Source of the DNA: Thermoanaerobacterium sp. CMT5567-10
Lineage (GTDB): Bacteria; Bacillota; Thermoanaerobacteria; Thermoanaerobacterales; Thermoanaerobacteraceae
Reading direction: 5' to 3'
DNA: 64,000 nt
NCBI RefSeq assembly: GCF_030534315.2
Contig: NZ_CP130558.2
Coordinates: 1 to 64,000, forward strand
Part shown: in pieces, positions 17,957 through 27,708 of the stretch
How positions within the stretch are numbered: position 1 is the stretch's first letter
Layout: each line of letters begins with the position of its first letter
Translations under genes and position numbers: made by a program
Notes under the pieces: model-generated
The model's input: the letters and a program-made list of their open reading frames with translations, nothing else
Told to the model about the DNA's origin: nothing
Databases searched by the model: none

Positions 17957-18541
17957 TTGAGGGTTATATCTGGAAAAGCCAAAGGTAGAAAATTAAAATG
18001 CCCACCAGGAAAAGCAATAAGACCTACATCTGACATGGTTAAAGAGTCATTATTTAATATTATTGGTGCTGATATATATAATTCAAGATTTTTAGATTTA
18101 TTTTCTGGAACTGGAAGTATCGGTATCGAAGCATTAAGCAGAGGTGCTAATATTTGCTACTTTGTAGAAAAAGTATATAATAATATTAAATATATAAACG
18201 ATAATATAAAGTTACTTGATTCAACTGACAATGCAAAAGTTTTGCATATGGATGTCCTTGATGCTTTATATTATTTCAGCAAAAATAACATTAAATTTGA
18301 TATTATATACATAGATCCACCATACTACAAAAATTTATATGTGGAACCATTAAATAAAATCAGCGAATATAAACTATTGGATTCATGTGGTTACATAATT
18401 GTTGAACATCACAAAAATGATATTTTAAATGATAAATATGGAAACTTGCAAAAAGTTAGAGTTAAGAAATACGGCGAAACTGTATTAACTTTTTATAAGG
18501 AGGCAGCAAATGAATATAGCAGTGTATCCAGGGAGCTTTGA
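17957..18541 (+). CDS. rsmD: 16S rRNA (guanine-966-N2)-methyltransferase RsmD
   Basis: Methylates G966 of 16S rRNA. The 194-residue protein begins [13 protein letters not shown], has the substrate-side segment [14 protein letters not shown], the SAM-binding [15 protein letters not shown] (47-61) and the catalytic DPPY (120-123). I chose TTG 17957, seven bases after GGAGG, because the family starts here; an ATG at 17924 would add 11 residues not typical of it. The end overlaps coaD by 32 bases, and the rsmD-coaD pairing is widespread in Firmicutes. Confidence 0.93.
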   Translation: MRVISGKAKGRKLKCPPGKAIRPTSDMVKESLFNIIGADIYNSRFLDLFSGTGSIGIEALSRGANICYFVEKVYNNIKYINDNIKLLDSTDNAKVLHMDVLDALYYFSKNNIKFDIIYIDPPYYKNLYVEPLNKISEYKLLDSCGYIIVEHHKNDILNDKYGNLQKVRVKKYGETVLTFYKEAANEYSSVSREL

Positions 18542-18989
18542 TCCAGTAACAAATGGACATTTAGATATAATTAAAAGAGGGGCAAAAGTTTTCGATAAAT
18601 TAATTGTAGCAGTGTTAATTAATCCATCAAAAACTCCTATGTTTTCAGTAGAAGAGAGAGTTGAAATGTTAAAAGAAGTAACATCTGATATTGAAAATGT
18701 GGAAATCGATTGTTTTTCTGGTTTGCTTATTGAATACCTAGAAAAAGTTAATTCAAAAATAATTGTTAAAGGCTTACGAATGGTTTCAGACTTTGAATAT
18801 GAATTTCAGATGGCATTGATAAATAAAAAGCTTAATCCCGAAGTCGAAACAATATTTTTTATGACCAGCAATAAATATGGCTATTTAAGCTCTAGCATAG
18901 TAAAGGAAGTCGCAAGTTTTGGGGGGTGTTTATCGGATCTCGTTCCAGATTCAGTTATAAAGCACATATTTAAAAAACTAAAAAAATAA
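18510..18989 (+). CDS. coaD: Phosphopantetheine adenylyltransferase
   Basis: Fourth step of coenzyme A synthesis: transfers AMP to 4'-phosphopantetheine. The 159-residue protein has the nucleotidyltransferase motif [12 protein letters not shown] near the start (the NGH is the HxGH-type site) and [13 protein letters not shown] near the end. AAGGAGG precedes the ATG. It lies within the tail of rsmD in another frame, so the two are translationally coupled. Confidence 0.95.
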   Translation: MNIAVYPGSFDPVTNGHLDIIKRGAKVFDKLIVAVLINPSKTPMFSVEERVEMLKEVTSDIENVEIDCFSGLLIEYLEKVNSKIIVKGLRMVSDFEYEFQMALINKKLNPEVETIFFMTSNKYGYLSSSIVKEVASFGGCLSDLVPDSVIKHIFKKLKK

Positions 18990-19001
18990 GGGGGCATTTT
19001 A

Positions 19002-19466
19002 TTGGAAGCGACTGATAACCTTGAGGTTTTAGAATTATTAGATACATTAGAAGACTACATAGAGAATAGTTCTACGATACCATTATCACAAAAAACATTA
19101 GTAAACAAAGAGGAAATTCTTGAAATTATAAAGCAGATAAGAATTAAAATTCCTGATGAATTAAAAAGGGCTGAATGGATCAAGCAGGAAAGACAAAAAA
19201 TATTGATTGAAGCACAGCAAGATGCAGAAACAATTTTAAAAGAGGCTGAACAAAGAATAAATCAAATGGTAAACGAAAGTGAAATAGTTAAAAAAGCTGA
19301 GAAAAAAGCGTCAGAAATTATAGCTCAAGCTCAGACAAATGCTAAGGAAATTAGACTTGGAAGCAAAGATTACGCTGATGAGTTATTAGCTAAACTTGAA
19401 AAAAATGTTACAGAACTTTTAAATACAATAAAAAACAATAGAGATGAGCTAAGAGGCATAAAATAA
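19002..19466 (+). CDS. Coiled-coil protein resembling ATP synthase subunit b
   Basis: A soluble, highly charged 154-residue protein. Residues from about 50 to 150 are Lys/Glu/Ala/Gln-rich (ILIEAQQDAETILKEAEQ, KKASEIIAQAQTNAKEI), a long helix like the stator b/E subunits of rotary ATPases, and homologues may be labelled ATPase. No membrane anchor and no other ATP synthase gene is near, so it is more likely a structural or division-site coiled coil. TTG start at 19002 after AAGGGGG. It sits where relatives keep small genes between coaD and ylbJ. Confidence 0.7.
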   Translation: MEATDNLEVLELLDTLEDYIENSSTIPLSQKTLVNKEEILEIIKQIRIKIPDELKRAEWIKQERQKILIEAQQDAETILKEAEQRINQMVNESEIVKKAEKKASEIIAQAQTNAKEIRLGSKDYADELLAKLEKNVTELLNTIKNNRDELRGIK

Positions 19467-19482
19467 TCATGCCTCTTTTTTT
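19451..19482. terminator. Terminator shared by the coiled-coil gene and convergent ylbJ
   Basis: AAGAGGCAT (19451-19459) pairs with ATGCCTCTT (19469-19477), then a T-run. The ylbJ stop codon lies inside the hairpin, so the element serves both strands. Confidence 0.88.
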
Positions 19483-20630
19483 GTCAACGATAAGATGATT
19501 ATCAGAAAAATTATCGTCAACAACAGTGCAATAAATATGTATGATGAGGTTTCAAACATGTTTAACATAGTTTTTACATTTCCTTGAAAGAAAACTTCTG
19601 ATACCGAGGTCTCACCAATGTTCATAAATTTCAGAAATATATAAGAAAATAATGCAGCCATAATGCTATGTATTATTTTTGCAATGAAATACGGGAAGTA
19701 ATTTATCTTTGTACTGTTTATAACGCCTATTACCTGACCATGAGTTGAAAAACCACCCCATGCTAATATTGAGCTTACTAAGATGACTTTTTGAAATAAT
19801 GGCGCTGTTGCTTGGCTAATCAAGCTGGAACCTATTGTTATTTCCATTAGTCCACTAATATATCCCGGTATTAAGCTCTTATTAAATCCTATTATTTCAA
19901 AAACAGGTGCTAGTATTTTTCCTATAATATTAATTAATCCGTAAACTTTTAAGAATTCTATTAAAACAGAAAAAGCAATTATATATCCACCAATGACGAT
20001 CATTGTGTTCATGGATGTTGTAACAGCAGTACCTAAAATTTCACCAAAATTAGTATTAATATAATTAGATTTGTTTTTAGCGCCTTTACTTAAATTAAAA
20101 TTCTTTCTATTTTCTTCCTTAAACTTATGTTTTCTAAATATGATACCTGTTGCAAATGAGCCCAGGTAATTTGATAACATTACAATATATCCAATTTTTG
20201 GGTTGTTAAACATGCCCATAGCAACAACACCTAGCATGAATAGCGGGCCTGAGTTGTTGCAAAATGTCATCAATCTTTCTGCTTCCGATGTGTTTAAAAG
20301 TTTTTCTTCCCATAATCTTTTTATTACTTGAGCTCCGACAGGATAACCAGACGTATAGCCGACTGCCATAGCAAAAGCTCCATTTCCAGAGACATTAAAC
20401 AAAGGCCGCATTATAGGTTCTAAAAATTTTCCAATGTTTTTTACGAATCCTAGCTGTAACAATAATTCAGAGCCAATAAAAAATGGAAGCAAAGCAGGAA
20501 ATACTGTAAACAGCCATAAATTAATTCCTGCTTTTGCTGCTGAGAGAGAATTTTTTGGGAATACAATAATTGAAACAACAATAAACAGTACTGATATAAC
20601 TAGAAGATTTCTTGATTTATTTTCTTTCAA
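19467..20630 (-). CDS. ylbJ: Sporulation integral membrane protein YlbJ
   Basis: A 387-residue polytopic protein with about eight hydrophobic segments and the nucleoside-recognition (Gate) type repeats seen in YlbJ and SpoIIIAE-adjacent transporters: GYTSGYPVGAQVI, TFCNNSGPLFMLG, and later AWGGFSTHGQVIG. YlbJ is needed for late spore development in Bacillus and has been linked to uptake of small molecules into the forespore. It starts with TTG after GGGGGA on the minus strand. It lies downstream of tmcAL, but the gap between them has its own signals (see the hairpin at 20639-20679). Confidence 0.9.
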   Translation of the reverse strand: MKENKSRNLLVISVLFIVVSIIVFPKNSLSAAKAGINLWLFTVFPALLPFFIGSELLLQLGFVKNIGKFLEPIMRPLFNVSGNGAFAMAVGYTSGYPVGAQVIKRLWEEKLLNTSEAERLMTFCNNSGPLFMLGVVAMGMFNNPKIGYIVMLSNYLGSFATGIIFRKHKFKEENRKNFNLSKGAKNKSNYINTNFGEILGTAVTTSMNTMIVIGGYIIAFSVLIEFLKVYGLINIIGKILAPVFEIIGFNKSLIPGYISGLMEITIGSSLISQATAPLFQKVILVSSILAWGGFSTHGQVIGVINSTKINYFPYFIAKIIHSIMAALFSYIFLKFMNIGETSVSEVFFQGNVKTMLNMFETSSYIFIALLLTIIFLIIILSLTKKEA

Positions 20631-20638
20631 AATATTTC

Positions 20639-20679
20639 CCCCTTTTATGTTTCCACATTATATTTTTATTTAAAAGGGG
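20639..20679 (-). promoter_or_regulatory. Inverted repeat that could cover the ylbJ ribosome binding site
   Basis: CCCCTTTTA (20639-20647) is the exact complement of TAAAAGGGG (20671-20679). On the minus strand the second arm contains the GGGGG of the ylbJ ribosome binding site. The 23-base loop carries AATATAAT, which resembles the -10 of a sigma-E promoter (CATACAAT). RNA started there would lack the first arm and leave the site free, while read-through RNA from tmcAL would fold and hide it. The pairing is seen; the regulatory effect is inferred. Confidence 0.45.
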
Positions 20680-20691
20680 ATGATAAAATGA

Positions 20692-21897
20692 CTATTTTAT
20701 TACAATAAACTTTTTGGTAAAATCTAGTCCTGACACTGAGTCATTCTCATATGCTAGAGTATATATGTCAGTTGCTTTAATATCCTTTTCGAACATATAT
20801 GTATCAGACAATATTTTTTTATAGTTTGAAACCTTTGTTATAATTGGTATTTCAGTCTTATTTTTAATCATCTTTAAAAGTTCAAGGCCCTTTTTATTCG
20901 CCCCTAATATTCTTATGTAGTTTGGGCCATCGTACCTTGAATATATATTGGATTCTATGCCTAATAAAACATGCAGTAATATTCTTCTTATTCTGCTTTC
21001 TGTGTACCTTTTAGTTTTTATATAGCCTATGATTTCATCTACATTATTGAAAAGGGATGAAGCCCTTTTAATGCGATTTTGCAATCCTTCTGTAACATCA
21101 AAAACATTTTCGATACTATAATTGTTTCTTAGCAGATATGTTATTATATTGCTAAAATTCTCTAGAGTGACTGGTCCATGACCTTTATCAATACAACTTT
21201 TTAAAATTTCAATAGAATATTCTGGCATATACTTGCTCAATACAGAGTAATCTTTATTTATTATAACTTCTCTTAAATATGTAGCACTAGCAAAAGAATC
21301 CTCCGCTTTCATAGAATTATATCCAGGGCCGAGTCTTTTTATGGTTACAGGCTTGATATTGCTATTTATCTTTATCAAGCTTTTTATGTATTCAATGCCA
21401 AGTATGTTATTAGGATTTCCAACTATATCATTAATATTTGCTCCAAAATACTCTGACAGAGCTATTTCACGTGCTTTTGCATAAGTTATTCCTCTTTTTA
21501 AATAACTTTTTAAAATCACTTTATAATCTTCTGGTTCGTTTAAAAGGAATTTTGATATTTTATATAATTTATCAATTGAACCCAATTCACTCCCAAATGA
21601 AATATAGTCAATGACATTTAGTGAATCTAACAGCTTTACTGCTCCATATGCGAAATTTTCTGCTGTAGAGACTGCATATATTGTTGGCAATTCTATTACT
21701 AAGTCAATGCCTGATAATAATGCGGTTTCTGCTCTTGACCACTTGTCAATAATAGATGGTATTCCTCGTTGAACAAAGTTACCACTCATAATTGCAATGA
21801 CAAAATCTGCACCTGTTGTTTCAATTGATTTTTTTATATGGTATATGTGCCCATTGTGGAGAGGATTATATTCTACAATTACTCCCAAAATACTCAT
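20692..21897 (-). CDS. tmcAL: tRNA(Met) cytidine acetate ligase TmcAL (YlbM)
   Basis: Makes N4-acetylcytidine at the wobble base of elongator tRNA-Met from acetate and ATP. The 401-residue protein starts MSILGVIVEYNPLHNGHIYH; the HNGH is the nucleotidyltransferase HxGH site. Next come IMSGNFVQRGIPSIIDKW and FASATYLREVI, conserved in the family. The start is on the minus strand, back to back with pta. The acetate ligase lying beside the acetate-producing pta-ackA genes is a common arrangement and fits its need for acetate. Confidence 0.93.
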   Translation of the reverse strand: MSILGVIVEYNPLHNGHIYHIKKSIETTGADFVIAIMSGNFVQRGIPSIIDKWSRAETALLSGIDLVIELPTIYAVSTAENFAYGAVKLLDSLNVIDYISFGSELGSIDKLYKISKFLLNEPEDYKVILKSYLKRGITYAKAREIALSEYFGANINDIVGNPNNILGIEYIKSLIKINSNIKPVTIKRLGPGYNSMKAEDSFASATYLREVIINKDYSVLSKYMPEYSIEILKSCIDKGHGPVTLENFSNIITYLLRNNYSIENVFDVTEGLQNRIKRASSLFNNVDEIIGYIKTKRYTESRIRRILLHVLLGIESNIYSRYDGPNYIRILGANKKGLELLKMIKNKTEIPIITKVSNYKKILSDTYMFEKDIKATDIYTLAYENDSVSGLDFTKKFIVIK

Positions 21898-21983
21898 TAT
21901 TAAAAACCTTTCTAAAAAATGTTTGTTTTTTACTTATTATTTTATAAAAAATATGTTAAAATGTAAAATGTGTATACAATATA

Positions 21984-22009
21984 TTTCTCCATTTTTAATT
22001 TTGGAGAAA
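21984..22009 (+). other. Hairpin in the leader of pta-ackA
   Basis: TTTCTCCA (21984-21991) and TGGAGAAA (22002-22009) flank a 10-base AT loop, about 40 bases before the pta start. No T-run follows. The rest of the tmcAL-pta gap (21898-22046) is AT-rich; a TAAAAT at 21957-21962 could be a -10, but no good -35 is visible. Confidence 0.45.
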
Positions 22010-22046
22010 ATATTAACATAAATAATTAAAAGGAAGGGAAGATTTT

Positions 22047-23033
22047 ATGAGTATTATTCAAAACATTATTGAAAAAGCAAAAAGCAATAAAAAGAAAATA
22101 GTTTTGCCAGAAGGTGCAGAGCCAAGAACGCTGAAAGCGGCCGATATAGTGCTGAAGGAAGGGATTGCAGATTTAATCCTTTTAGGAAACGCAGATGAGA
22201 TAAGAAACGCTGCTGGAGGATTAGATATCTCAAAAGCCGAGATTATCGATCCTCTAAAGTCAGAAAAATTTGATAAATATGCAAGTGACTTCTATGAACT
22301 CAGAAAAAGTAAGGGGATTACGCTGGAAAAAGCTAAAGAGACTATTAAAGATAATATTTATTTTGGCTGTATGATGGTAAAAGAAGGTTATGCAGACGGA
22401 TTGGTATCTGGAGCTATTCATGCGACTGCTGATTTACTAAGGCCAGCATTTCAAATTATAAAAACAGCGCCAAATGCAAAGATTGTATCAAGCTTTTTTA
22501 TAATGGAAGTTCCTAATTGTGAATTTGGTGAAAATGGAGTATTTTTGTTTGCTGATTGTGCTGTTAATCCGTCACCAAATGCAGAAGAACTTGCATCTAT
22601 AGCAGTACAATCTGCAAATACTGCAAAAACTTTATTGGGGATGGAACCAAGGGTTGCTATGCTTTCATTTTCAACGAAAGGCAGCGCATCACATGAATTA
22701 GTCGATAAAGTGAGAACAGCTACTGAAATTGCTAAAAATTTGATGCCAGATGTAGCAATAGATGGTGAATTGCAATTAGATGCTGCACTTGTTAAAGAAG
22801 TAGCCGAGTTAAAAGCACCTGGAAGTCCTGTTGCAGGACGTGCTAATGTGCTTATATTCCCTGATTTACAAGCAGGTAATATTGGTTATAAGCTCGTACA
22901 AAGATTGGCAAAAGCAAATGCTATAGGTCCGATAACGCAAGGAATGGGAGCACCTGTAAATGACTTATCTAGAGGATGCAGCTATAAAGACATTATTGAT
23001 GTAATTGCTACAACGGCTGTACAAGCTCAATAA
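22047..23033 (+). CDS. pta: Phosphate acetyltransferase
   Basis: Converts acetyl-CoA and phosphate to acetyl phosphate. At 328 residues this is the short Pta type without the regulatory N-terminal part. Conserved segments include [17 protein letters not shown] near the start, [18 protein letters not shown], and the C-terminal [20 protein letters not shown] with [27 protein letters not shown] precedes the ATG. With ackA it forms the acetate-producing, ATP-yielding branch of fermentation. Confidence 0.96.
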   Translation: MSIIQNIIEKAKSNKKKIVLPEGAEPRTLKAADIVLKEGIADLILLGNADEIRNAAGGLDISKAEIIDPLKSEKFDKYASDFYELRKSKGITLEKAKETIKDNIYFGCMMVKEGYADGLVSGAIHATADLLRPAFQIIKTAPNAKIVSSFFIMEVPNCEFGENGVFLFADCAVNPSPNAEELASIAVQSANTAKTLLGMEPRVAMLSFSTKGSASHELVDKVRTATEIAKNLMPDVAIDGELQLDAALVKEVAELKAPGSPVAGRANVLIFPDLQAGNIGYKLVQRLAKANAIGPITQGMGAPVNDLSRGCSYKDIIDVIATTAVQAQ

Positions 23034-23061
23034 AAAAGCTATGGTATGGAGGATGAAAATT

Positions 23062-24264
23062 ATGAAAATACTTGTTATAAATTGTGGAAGTTCATCATTA
23101 AAGTATCAATTAATCGAATCAAAGGATGGAAATGTTTTAGCTAAAGGCCTTGCTGAAAGAATAGGGATAAACGATTCGCTTTTAACACACAATGCAAACG
23201 GCGAAAAAATAAAAATAAAAAAAGATATGAAAGACCACAAGGATGCAATTAAATTAGTTTTGGATGCATTGGTAAATAGTGATTACGGTGTTATAAAGGA
23301 TATGTCAGAAATTGATGCAGTTGGACATAGAGTTGTACATGGAGGAGAATATTTTACTTCATCTGTTCTTATAAATGATGATGTTTTAAAGGCGATAACA
23401 GATTGCATAGAATTAGCTCCTCTGCATAACCCCGCAAACATAGAAGGAATTAAAGCCTGTAAGCAAATTATGCCAGACGTTCCAATGGTTGCTGTTTTTG
23501 ATACAGCCTTTCATCAGACAATGCCTGATTATGCTTATCTTTATCCGATTCCATATGAGTACTATACAAAGTATAAAATTAGAAAATATGGATTTCATGG
23601 TACATCCCATAAATATGTTTCACAGAGGGCGGCAGAAATACTTAATAAACCTATTGAAAGTTTGAAAATTATAACATGCCATCTTGGAAATGGTTCAAGC
23701 ATAGCTGCAGTTAAAAATGGAAAATCAATAGATACAAGCATGGGATTTACACCGTTAGAAGGTTTGGCTATGGGAACACGTTCAGGAAGCATTGATCCAT
23801 CTATAATTTCATATCTAATGGAGAAAGAAAATATTACTGCAGAAGAAGTAGTCAACATATTGAATAAAAAGTCAGGCGTATATGGTATTTCAGGAATAAG
23901 TAGTGATTTTAGAGATTTGGAGGATGCTGCTTTTAAAAATGGTAACAAGAGAGCACAACTTGCATTAAATGTATTTGCATATCGTGTAAAAAAGACAATA
24001 GGCTCTTACGCAGCAGCAATGGGTGGTGCTGATGTCATTGTGTTCACGGCAGGTATTGGTGAAAATGGTCCTGAAGTAAGAGAGTTTATACTTGATGGAT
24101 TGGAATTTTTAGGTTTCAAACTAGACAAAGATAAAAATAATGTAAGAGGTAAAGAAGCTATAATATCGACCGCAGATTCAAAGGTATATGTTATGGTTGT
24201 GCCGACTAATGAGGAGTATATGATTGCAAAGGATACTGAAAAGATTGTAGAGAGTATAAAATAG
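23062..24264 (+). CDS. ackA: Acetate kinase
   Basis: Makes ATP from acetyl phosphate and ADP, releasing acetate. The 400-residue protein starts [17 protein letters not shown] (phosphate-binding NCGSSS) and has [47 protein letters not shown] and [13 protein letters not shown], all the ASKHA-fold active-site segments. ATG 23062 was chosen, eight bases after GGAGG. The family starts MKVLVIN, so a longer frame from 23005 inside pta is unlikely. Twenty-eight bases separate it from pta. Confidence 0.97.
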   Translation: MKILVINCGSSSLKYQLIESKDGNVLAKGLAERIGINDSLLTHNANGEKIKIKKDMKDHKDAIKLVLDALVNSDYGVIKDMSEIDAVGHRVVHGGEYFTSSVLINDDVLKAITDCIELAPLHNPANIEGIKACKQIMPDVPMVAVFDTAFHQTMPDYAYLYPIPYEYYTKYKIRKYGFHGTSHKYVSQRAAEILNKPIESLKIITCHLGNGSSIAAVKNGKSIDTSMGFTPLEGLAMGTRSGSIDPSIISYLMEKENITAEEVVNILNKKSGVYGISGISSDFRDLEDAAFKNGNKRAQLALNVFAYRVKKTIGSYAAAMGGADVIVFTAGIGENGPEVREFILDGLEFLGFKLDKDKNNVRGKEAIISTADSKVYVMVVPTNEEYMIAKDTEKIVESIK

Positions 24265-24269
24265 TATTC

Positions 24270-24298
24270 TTGACAAATGTTTACCCCATTAGTATAAT
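24270..24298 (+). promoter_or_regulatory. Consensus sigma-A promoter of yceD-rpmF
   Basis: TTGACA (24270-24275) and TATAAT (24293-24298) are both perfect matches with a 17-base spacer; the next gene starts 31 bases downstream. The strongest promoter in the window. Confidence 0.92.
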
Positions 24299-24328
24299 TA
24301 ATTTTGGCAATTATATTGGGGTGAGAAA

Positions 24329-24820
24329 ATGAAAATAGATTTATCAAAGATTAAGGGACATAGGGGACGTAGCATTGAAGTTAATTACGTTGAAAATTTA
24401 AGTGTTCTGGAGGTAAATAACAACAGCTACGTAGTCAGTAAACCAATCAGTGTTACAGGAAACATAACGCATGATAGTGAAGGTATAATTTTAAAGCTCT
24501 TAGTCCGTGGCGCTATTAAAGTTACATGTGATAGATGCCTTGAGGAATTTGAGCACGAATTTATAATTTCAATAGATGAAATCTTAAATGAAGCTGATGA
24601 AGACTATTCATATGAAGTAGAAGATGACAAATTAGATTTAACTAAGATTGTCATTGAAAATGTAGAACTTTCTCTTCCTATGAAGTTTGTTTGCTTACCT
24701 GGTTGTAAGGGTCTATGTCCTATTTGTGGTAAAAATCTTAATCATGAAAAATGCGATTGCCAAATAAAAGAAGTTGATCCACGCCTTTCAGTTTTGAATA
24801 AATTACTGCAGAAAATGTAG
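24329..24820 (+). CDS. YceD/DUF177 family protein
   Basis: A 163-residue protein whose homologues (YceD) affect 23S rRNA accumulation and always neighbour rpmF. Visible features are CDRCLEEF in the middle, an acidic stretch (DEILNEADEDYSYE), and a C-terminal cysteine cluster CLPGCKGLCPICGKN with CDCQ, which suggests zinc binding. The ATG follows GGGGTG. It is co-transcribed with rpmF from the consensus promoter just upstream. Confidence 0.9.
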   Translation: MKIDLSKIKGHRGRSIEVNYVENLSVLEVNNNSYVVSKPISVTGNITHDSEGIILKLLVRGAIKVTCDRCLEEFEHEFIISIDEILNEADEDYSYEVEDDKLDLTKIVIENVELSLPMKFVCLPGCKGLCPICGKNLNHEKCDCQIKEVDPRLSVLNKLLQKM

Positions 24821-24832
24821 GAGGTGTATTTT

Positions 24833-25015
24833 ATGCCAGTTCCAAAGCGTAGAACATCGAAAGCAAGAAGGGACAAAAGAAGACATAGTCATAGTTTGGC
24901 AATACCTGCTTATGTATTATGTCCACAGTGCCATGAGCCAAAGTTACCTCACAGAGTTTGTTTAAGCTGTGGTTATTATGATGGCAAAGAGGTATTGAAA
25001 GTAGAAGAAAAGTAA
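24833..25015 (+). CDS. rpmF: 50S ribosomal protein L32
   Basis: Sixty residues beginning MPVPKRRTSKARRDKRR. Two cysteine pairs, CPQC and CLSC, form the zinc ribbon, so this is the zinc-binding form. ATG 24833 is seven bases after AGGAGGTG. Together with the C+ form of L28 at 11299-11487, this implies the translation machinery here keeps its zinc-type ribosomal proteins. Confidence 0.96.
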   Translation: MPVPKRRTSKARRDKRRHSHSLAIPAYVLCPQCHEPKLPHRVCLSCGYYDGKEVLKVEEK

Positions 25016-25046
25016 TGGAGTTAACTCTATTACTTTTCTTTTTATT
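25007..25046 (+). terminator. Terminator after rpmF
   Basis: GAAAAGTAATGGAG (25007-25020), loop TTAA, CTCTATTACTTTTC (25025-25038) with one G-T pair, then TTTTT. The stem includes the rpmF stop codon. Confidence 0.85.
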
Positions 25047-25048
25047 TC

Positions 25049-25078
25049 TTGACTTTTATATATTCTGTAATTTATAAT
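25049..25078 (+). promoter_or_regulatory. Promoter of the fapR fatty-acid operon
   Basis: TTGACT (25049-25054) and TATAAT (25073-25078), spacer 18 bases. In relatives FapR represses its own operon. I looked for the Bacillus-type FapR palindrome (TTAGTACC-like) here and did not find it. Confidence 0.7.
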
Positions 25079-25121
25079 TATGAGTAAGTCATAAAAACAA
25101 CTTATATTTGGAGCTGATAAT

Positions 25122-25712
25122 GTGGCCACCAAGCTAAATAAAAAAGAGAGATTAAGACAATTAAAGATTGAGATAGATAAAAATCCATTTTACACTGATG
25201 ATGAGCTTGCTGAGCTGTTTTCAGTAAGCGTACAGACAATAAGACTTGACAGGATGGAACTTGGAATCCCAGAGCTTAGGGAGAGAATTAAAAATGTTGC
25301 AGAAGAGAACTATCGTAAAGTAAAAGCGATAGTTGGAAGTGAGATAGTTGGTGAGCTTATCGATTTAGAACTGGGCAAAAGTGGCATATCTGTTTTTGAG
25401 CCGACACCTGATATGGCTTTTCTAAAGACAAAAATTATTAGGGGACATTATATATATTCACAGGCAGAGTCTTTGGCGATTTCTGTAATTGATGCTGATG
25501 TTGCGTTGATAGGCGTAGCAAATATAAAATATAAATATCCAGTAAGGATAGGTGATCGTCTTGTTGCAAAGGCAGAGGTTATCAGAAGAAGAGGGAATAA
25601 ATATTTCGTATGGGTTATGATAAAAGTAAAAAATAAGGAAGTTTTTAGAGGTAAGTTTATTTTAGTATCATTAGAAAGTGATAATACTGAAAAGGAGATG
25701 CAACAATCTTGA
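25122..25712 (+). CDS. fapR: Fatty acid biosynthesis transcription repressor FapR
   Basis: Represses fatty acid and phospholipid genes until malonyl-CoA binds. The 196-residue protein has an N-terminal helix-turn-helix ([20 protein letters not shown], about residues 27-46), a linker helix and a C-terminal hot-dog domain with [20 protein letters not shown], the malonyl-CoA pocket region. It starts with GTG at 25122. It heads the run of plsX and fab genes, the usual place for an autoregulated repressor, and overlaps plsX by four bases. Confidence 0.93.
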   Translation: MATKLNKKERLRQLKIEIDKNPFYTDDELAELFSVSVQTIRLDRMELGIPELRERIKNVAEENYRKVKAIVGSEIVGELIDLELGKSGISVFEPTPDMAFLKTKIIRGHYIYSQAESLAISVIDADVALIGVANIKYKYPVRIGDRLVAKAEVIRRRGNKYFVWVMIKVKNKEVFRGKFILVSLESDNTEKEMQQS

Positions 25713-26710
25713 GAATAGCAGTTGATGCTATGGGTGGCGATTATGCACCACTTGAAATAATAAAAGGGGCTTATAAGGCTTTAGAGAATTTTAACATAGA
25801 AATTGTCCTTATAGGGAATAAAGACCATTTAGATAAATATGTTAAAGAACAAAAAGGTTTGACTGTAGTACATACGACAGAAATGATCACAAACAATGAA
25901 CCACCCGTGGCGGCAATCAGGAAAAAGAAAGATTCTTCTATGGCGGTTGGTATTGATATGCTAAAGAAAGGAGAAGTAGATGCTTTTTTATCAGCAGGAA
26001 ATACGGGTGCATTGATGGCTGGTTCGCTTTTAAAAATCGGTAGAATTAAAGGAATAGACAGACCCGCCTTGGCTCCGATTTTACCAACATTAAATGGTGC
26101 TACAATTTTGCTTGATGCAGGATCTAATACTGATTGCAAACCAATAAATCTGTTTCAATTTGCTGTAATGGGAAATGTATATGCACAAAAGATGTTAAAT
26201 ATAGATAATCCTAAAATAGGCTTATTTAATATAGGAGCAGAAGAAGAAAAAGGAAATGAACTGACAAAACAGGTATACGATTTAATCAAAAATTCCCAGT
26301 TAAACTTTATTGGTAATGTTGAAGGCAGAGATATAGCGTATGGAATTGCTGATGTTGTTACTTGTGATGGATTTGTTGGTAATGCAATATTGAAGTCAAT
26401 GGAAGGAACTGCATCTGTAATCTCTTCATTGTTAAAACAGGAGCTTCAAAGAAATTTATTGACAAAACTAGGTGCAATTTTAATTTATAATGGTTTGAAA
26501 AATATTGTTAAGAAGATGGATTATACGGAATATGGCGGGGCTCCACTTCTTGGTATAAAAAAACCAGTTATTAAAGCACATGGGAGTTCAAAATCAAAGG
26601 CAATTTTTAATGCCATAAGACAGGCAAAGACGATCGTTGAAATGGATGTCATATCTCACATACAAAGGGAAATAGAATTGATTGGAGATGATATAAGTGT
26701 CGCAAAATAA
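25709..26710 (+). CDS. plsX: Acyl-ACP:phosphate acyltransferase PlsX
   Basis: Makes acyl phosphate from acyl-ACP, the first step feeding fatty acids into phospholipid. The 333-residue protein starts [20 protein letters not shown] and has [30 protein letters not shown] and [19 protein letters not shown], all typical. It begins with TTG, overlapping the fapR end by four bases; fabH overlaps its own end by 14 bases. Length is normal. Confidence 0.95.
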   Translation: MRIAVDAMGGDYAPLEIIKGAYKALENFNIEIVLIGNKDHLDKYVKEQKGLTVVHTTEMITNNEPPVAAIRKKKDSSMAVGIDMLKKGEVDAFLSAGNTGALMAGSLLKIGRIKGIDRPALAPILPTLNGATILLDAGSNTDCKPINLFQFAVMGNVYAQKMLNIDNPKIGLFNIGAEEEKGNELTKQVYDLIKNSQLNFIGNVEGRDIAYGIADVVTCDGFVGNAILKSMEGTASVISSLLKQELQRNLLTKLGAILIYNGLKNIVKKMDYTEYGGAPLLGIKKPVIKAHGSSKSKAIFNAIRQAKTIVEMDVISHIQREIELIGDDISVAK

Positions 26711-27698
26711 TACTTTTAAGGCTGGTATTCTTGGGACAGGGAGTTTTCTTCCAGAAAATAGGTTGACAAATAAAGATTTGGAAAAGATGGTTGATACATC
26801 TGATGAGTGGATTGTATCTAGGACAGGCATAAAAGAAAGGCGTATAGCTCCGCCATCTATGACAACATCGTATATGGCAACAGAAGCTGCAAAAAAGGCT
26901 ATTGAAGATGCTAAAATAACTGCTGAAGATATAGATTTAATAATAGTTGCGACTGTAGTTCCAGATATGAACTTCCCATCTACAGCATGTCTTGTGCAAG
27001 CGAATATTGGTGCTATAAAAGCAGCAGCATTTGACATAGAGGTTGGCTGTTCCGGATTTATATATGGACTTTCTATTGCGAAACAGTTTATTGAAAATGG
27101 TACATATAAGAATGTACTTGTAATAGCTGCTGATGTGCTTTCTAAGATAACAAACTGGGAAGATAGAAATACTTGTGTTTTATTTGGGGATGGTGCCGGA
27201 GCTGCAATAGTAGGACAAGTAAAAGATGGATATGGAATTTTAGATAATTTTATTGGTGCTGATGGAAAAGATGGCATGCATCTTTATATGCCTGCTGGTG
27301 GCTCACGAATGCCTGCTTGTGAGGAATCTGTTAAGAATAAACTGCATACAATTCACATGAATGGACAGGAAGTTTTTAAATTTGCCGTAAATGTTATGAA
27401 TACTGCTACTATAGAAGTTTTAAATAGATGCGGATTAAAACCCGAAGATGTAGATATTTTTATACCGCATCAGGCTAATATCAGAATAATAGATGCAGCA
27501 ATGAAAAAATTAAAATTGTCTAAAGAAAAAGTTTTTATAAATCTCGATAGGTATGGCAATATGTCCGCAGCGTCTGTTGCTGTTGCATTGGATGAAGCTT
27601 TGAAAGCTGGTAAAATAAAAAATGGTGATATTATACTGATGGTAGCATTTGGAGCTGGCTTGACATGGGGTTCAACTGTAATAAAGTGGTTTAAATAG
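26697..27698 (+). CDS. fabH: 3-oxoacyl-ACP synthase III FabH
   Basis: Starts each fatty acid by condensing an acyl-CoA with malonyl-ACP. The catalytic triad is seen at Cys118 ([11 protein letters not shown]), His258 (PHQANIRI) and Asn288 (GNMSAAS). The 333-residue protein starts with GTG inside the end of plsX. Its primer preference (straight or branched) cannot be read from the sequence. It begins the elongation gene set fabH-K-D-G-acpP-F. Confidence 0.95.
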   Translation: MSQNNTFKAGILGTGSFLPENRLTNKDLEKMVDTSDEWIVSRTGIKERRIAPPSMTTSYMATEAAKKAIEDAKITAEDIDLIIVATVVPDMNFPSTACLVQANIGAIKAAAFDIEVGCSGFIYGLSIAKQFIENGTYKNVLVIAADVLSKITNWEDRNTCVLFGDGAGAAIVGQVKDGYGILDNFIGADGKDGMHLYMPAGGSRMPACEESVKNKLHTIHMNGQEVFKFAVNVMNTATIEVLNRCGLKPEDVDIFIPHQANIRIIDAAMKKLKLSKEKVFINLDRYGNMSAASVAVALDEALKAGKIKNGDIILMVAFGAGLTWGSTVIKWFK

Positions 27699-27708
27699 GG
27701 GTGAAAAT

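Noticed and set aside
26594-27277. A 227-codon open frame on the minus strand across plsX and fabH
   Set aside because: Both overlapped + strand genes are secure by catalytic residues; this frame has no recognisable domain.
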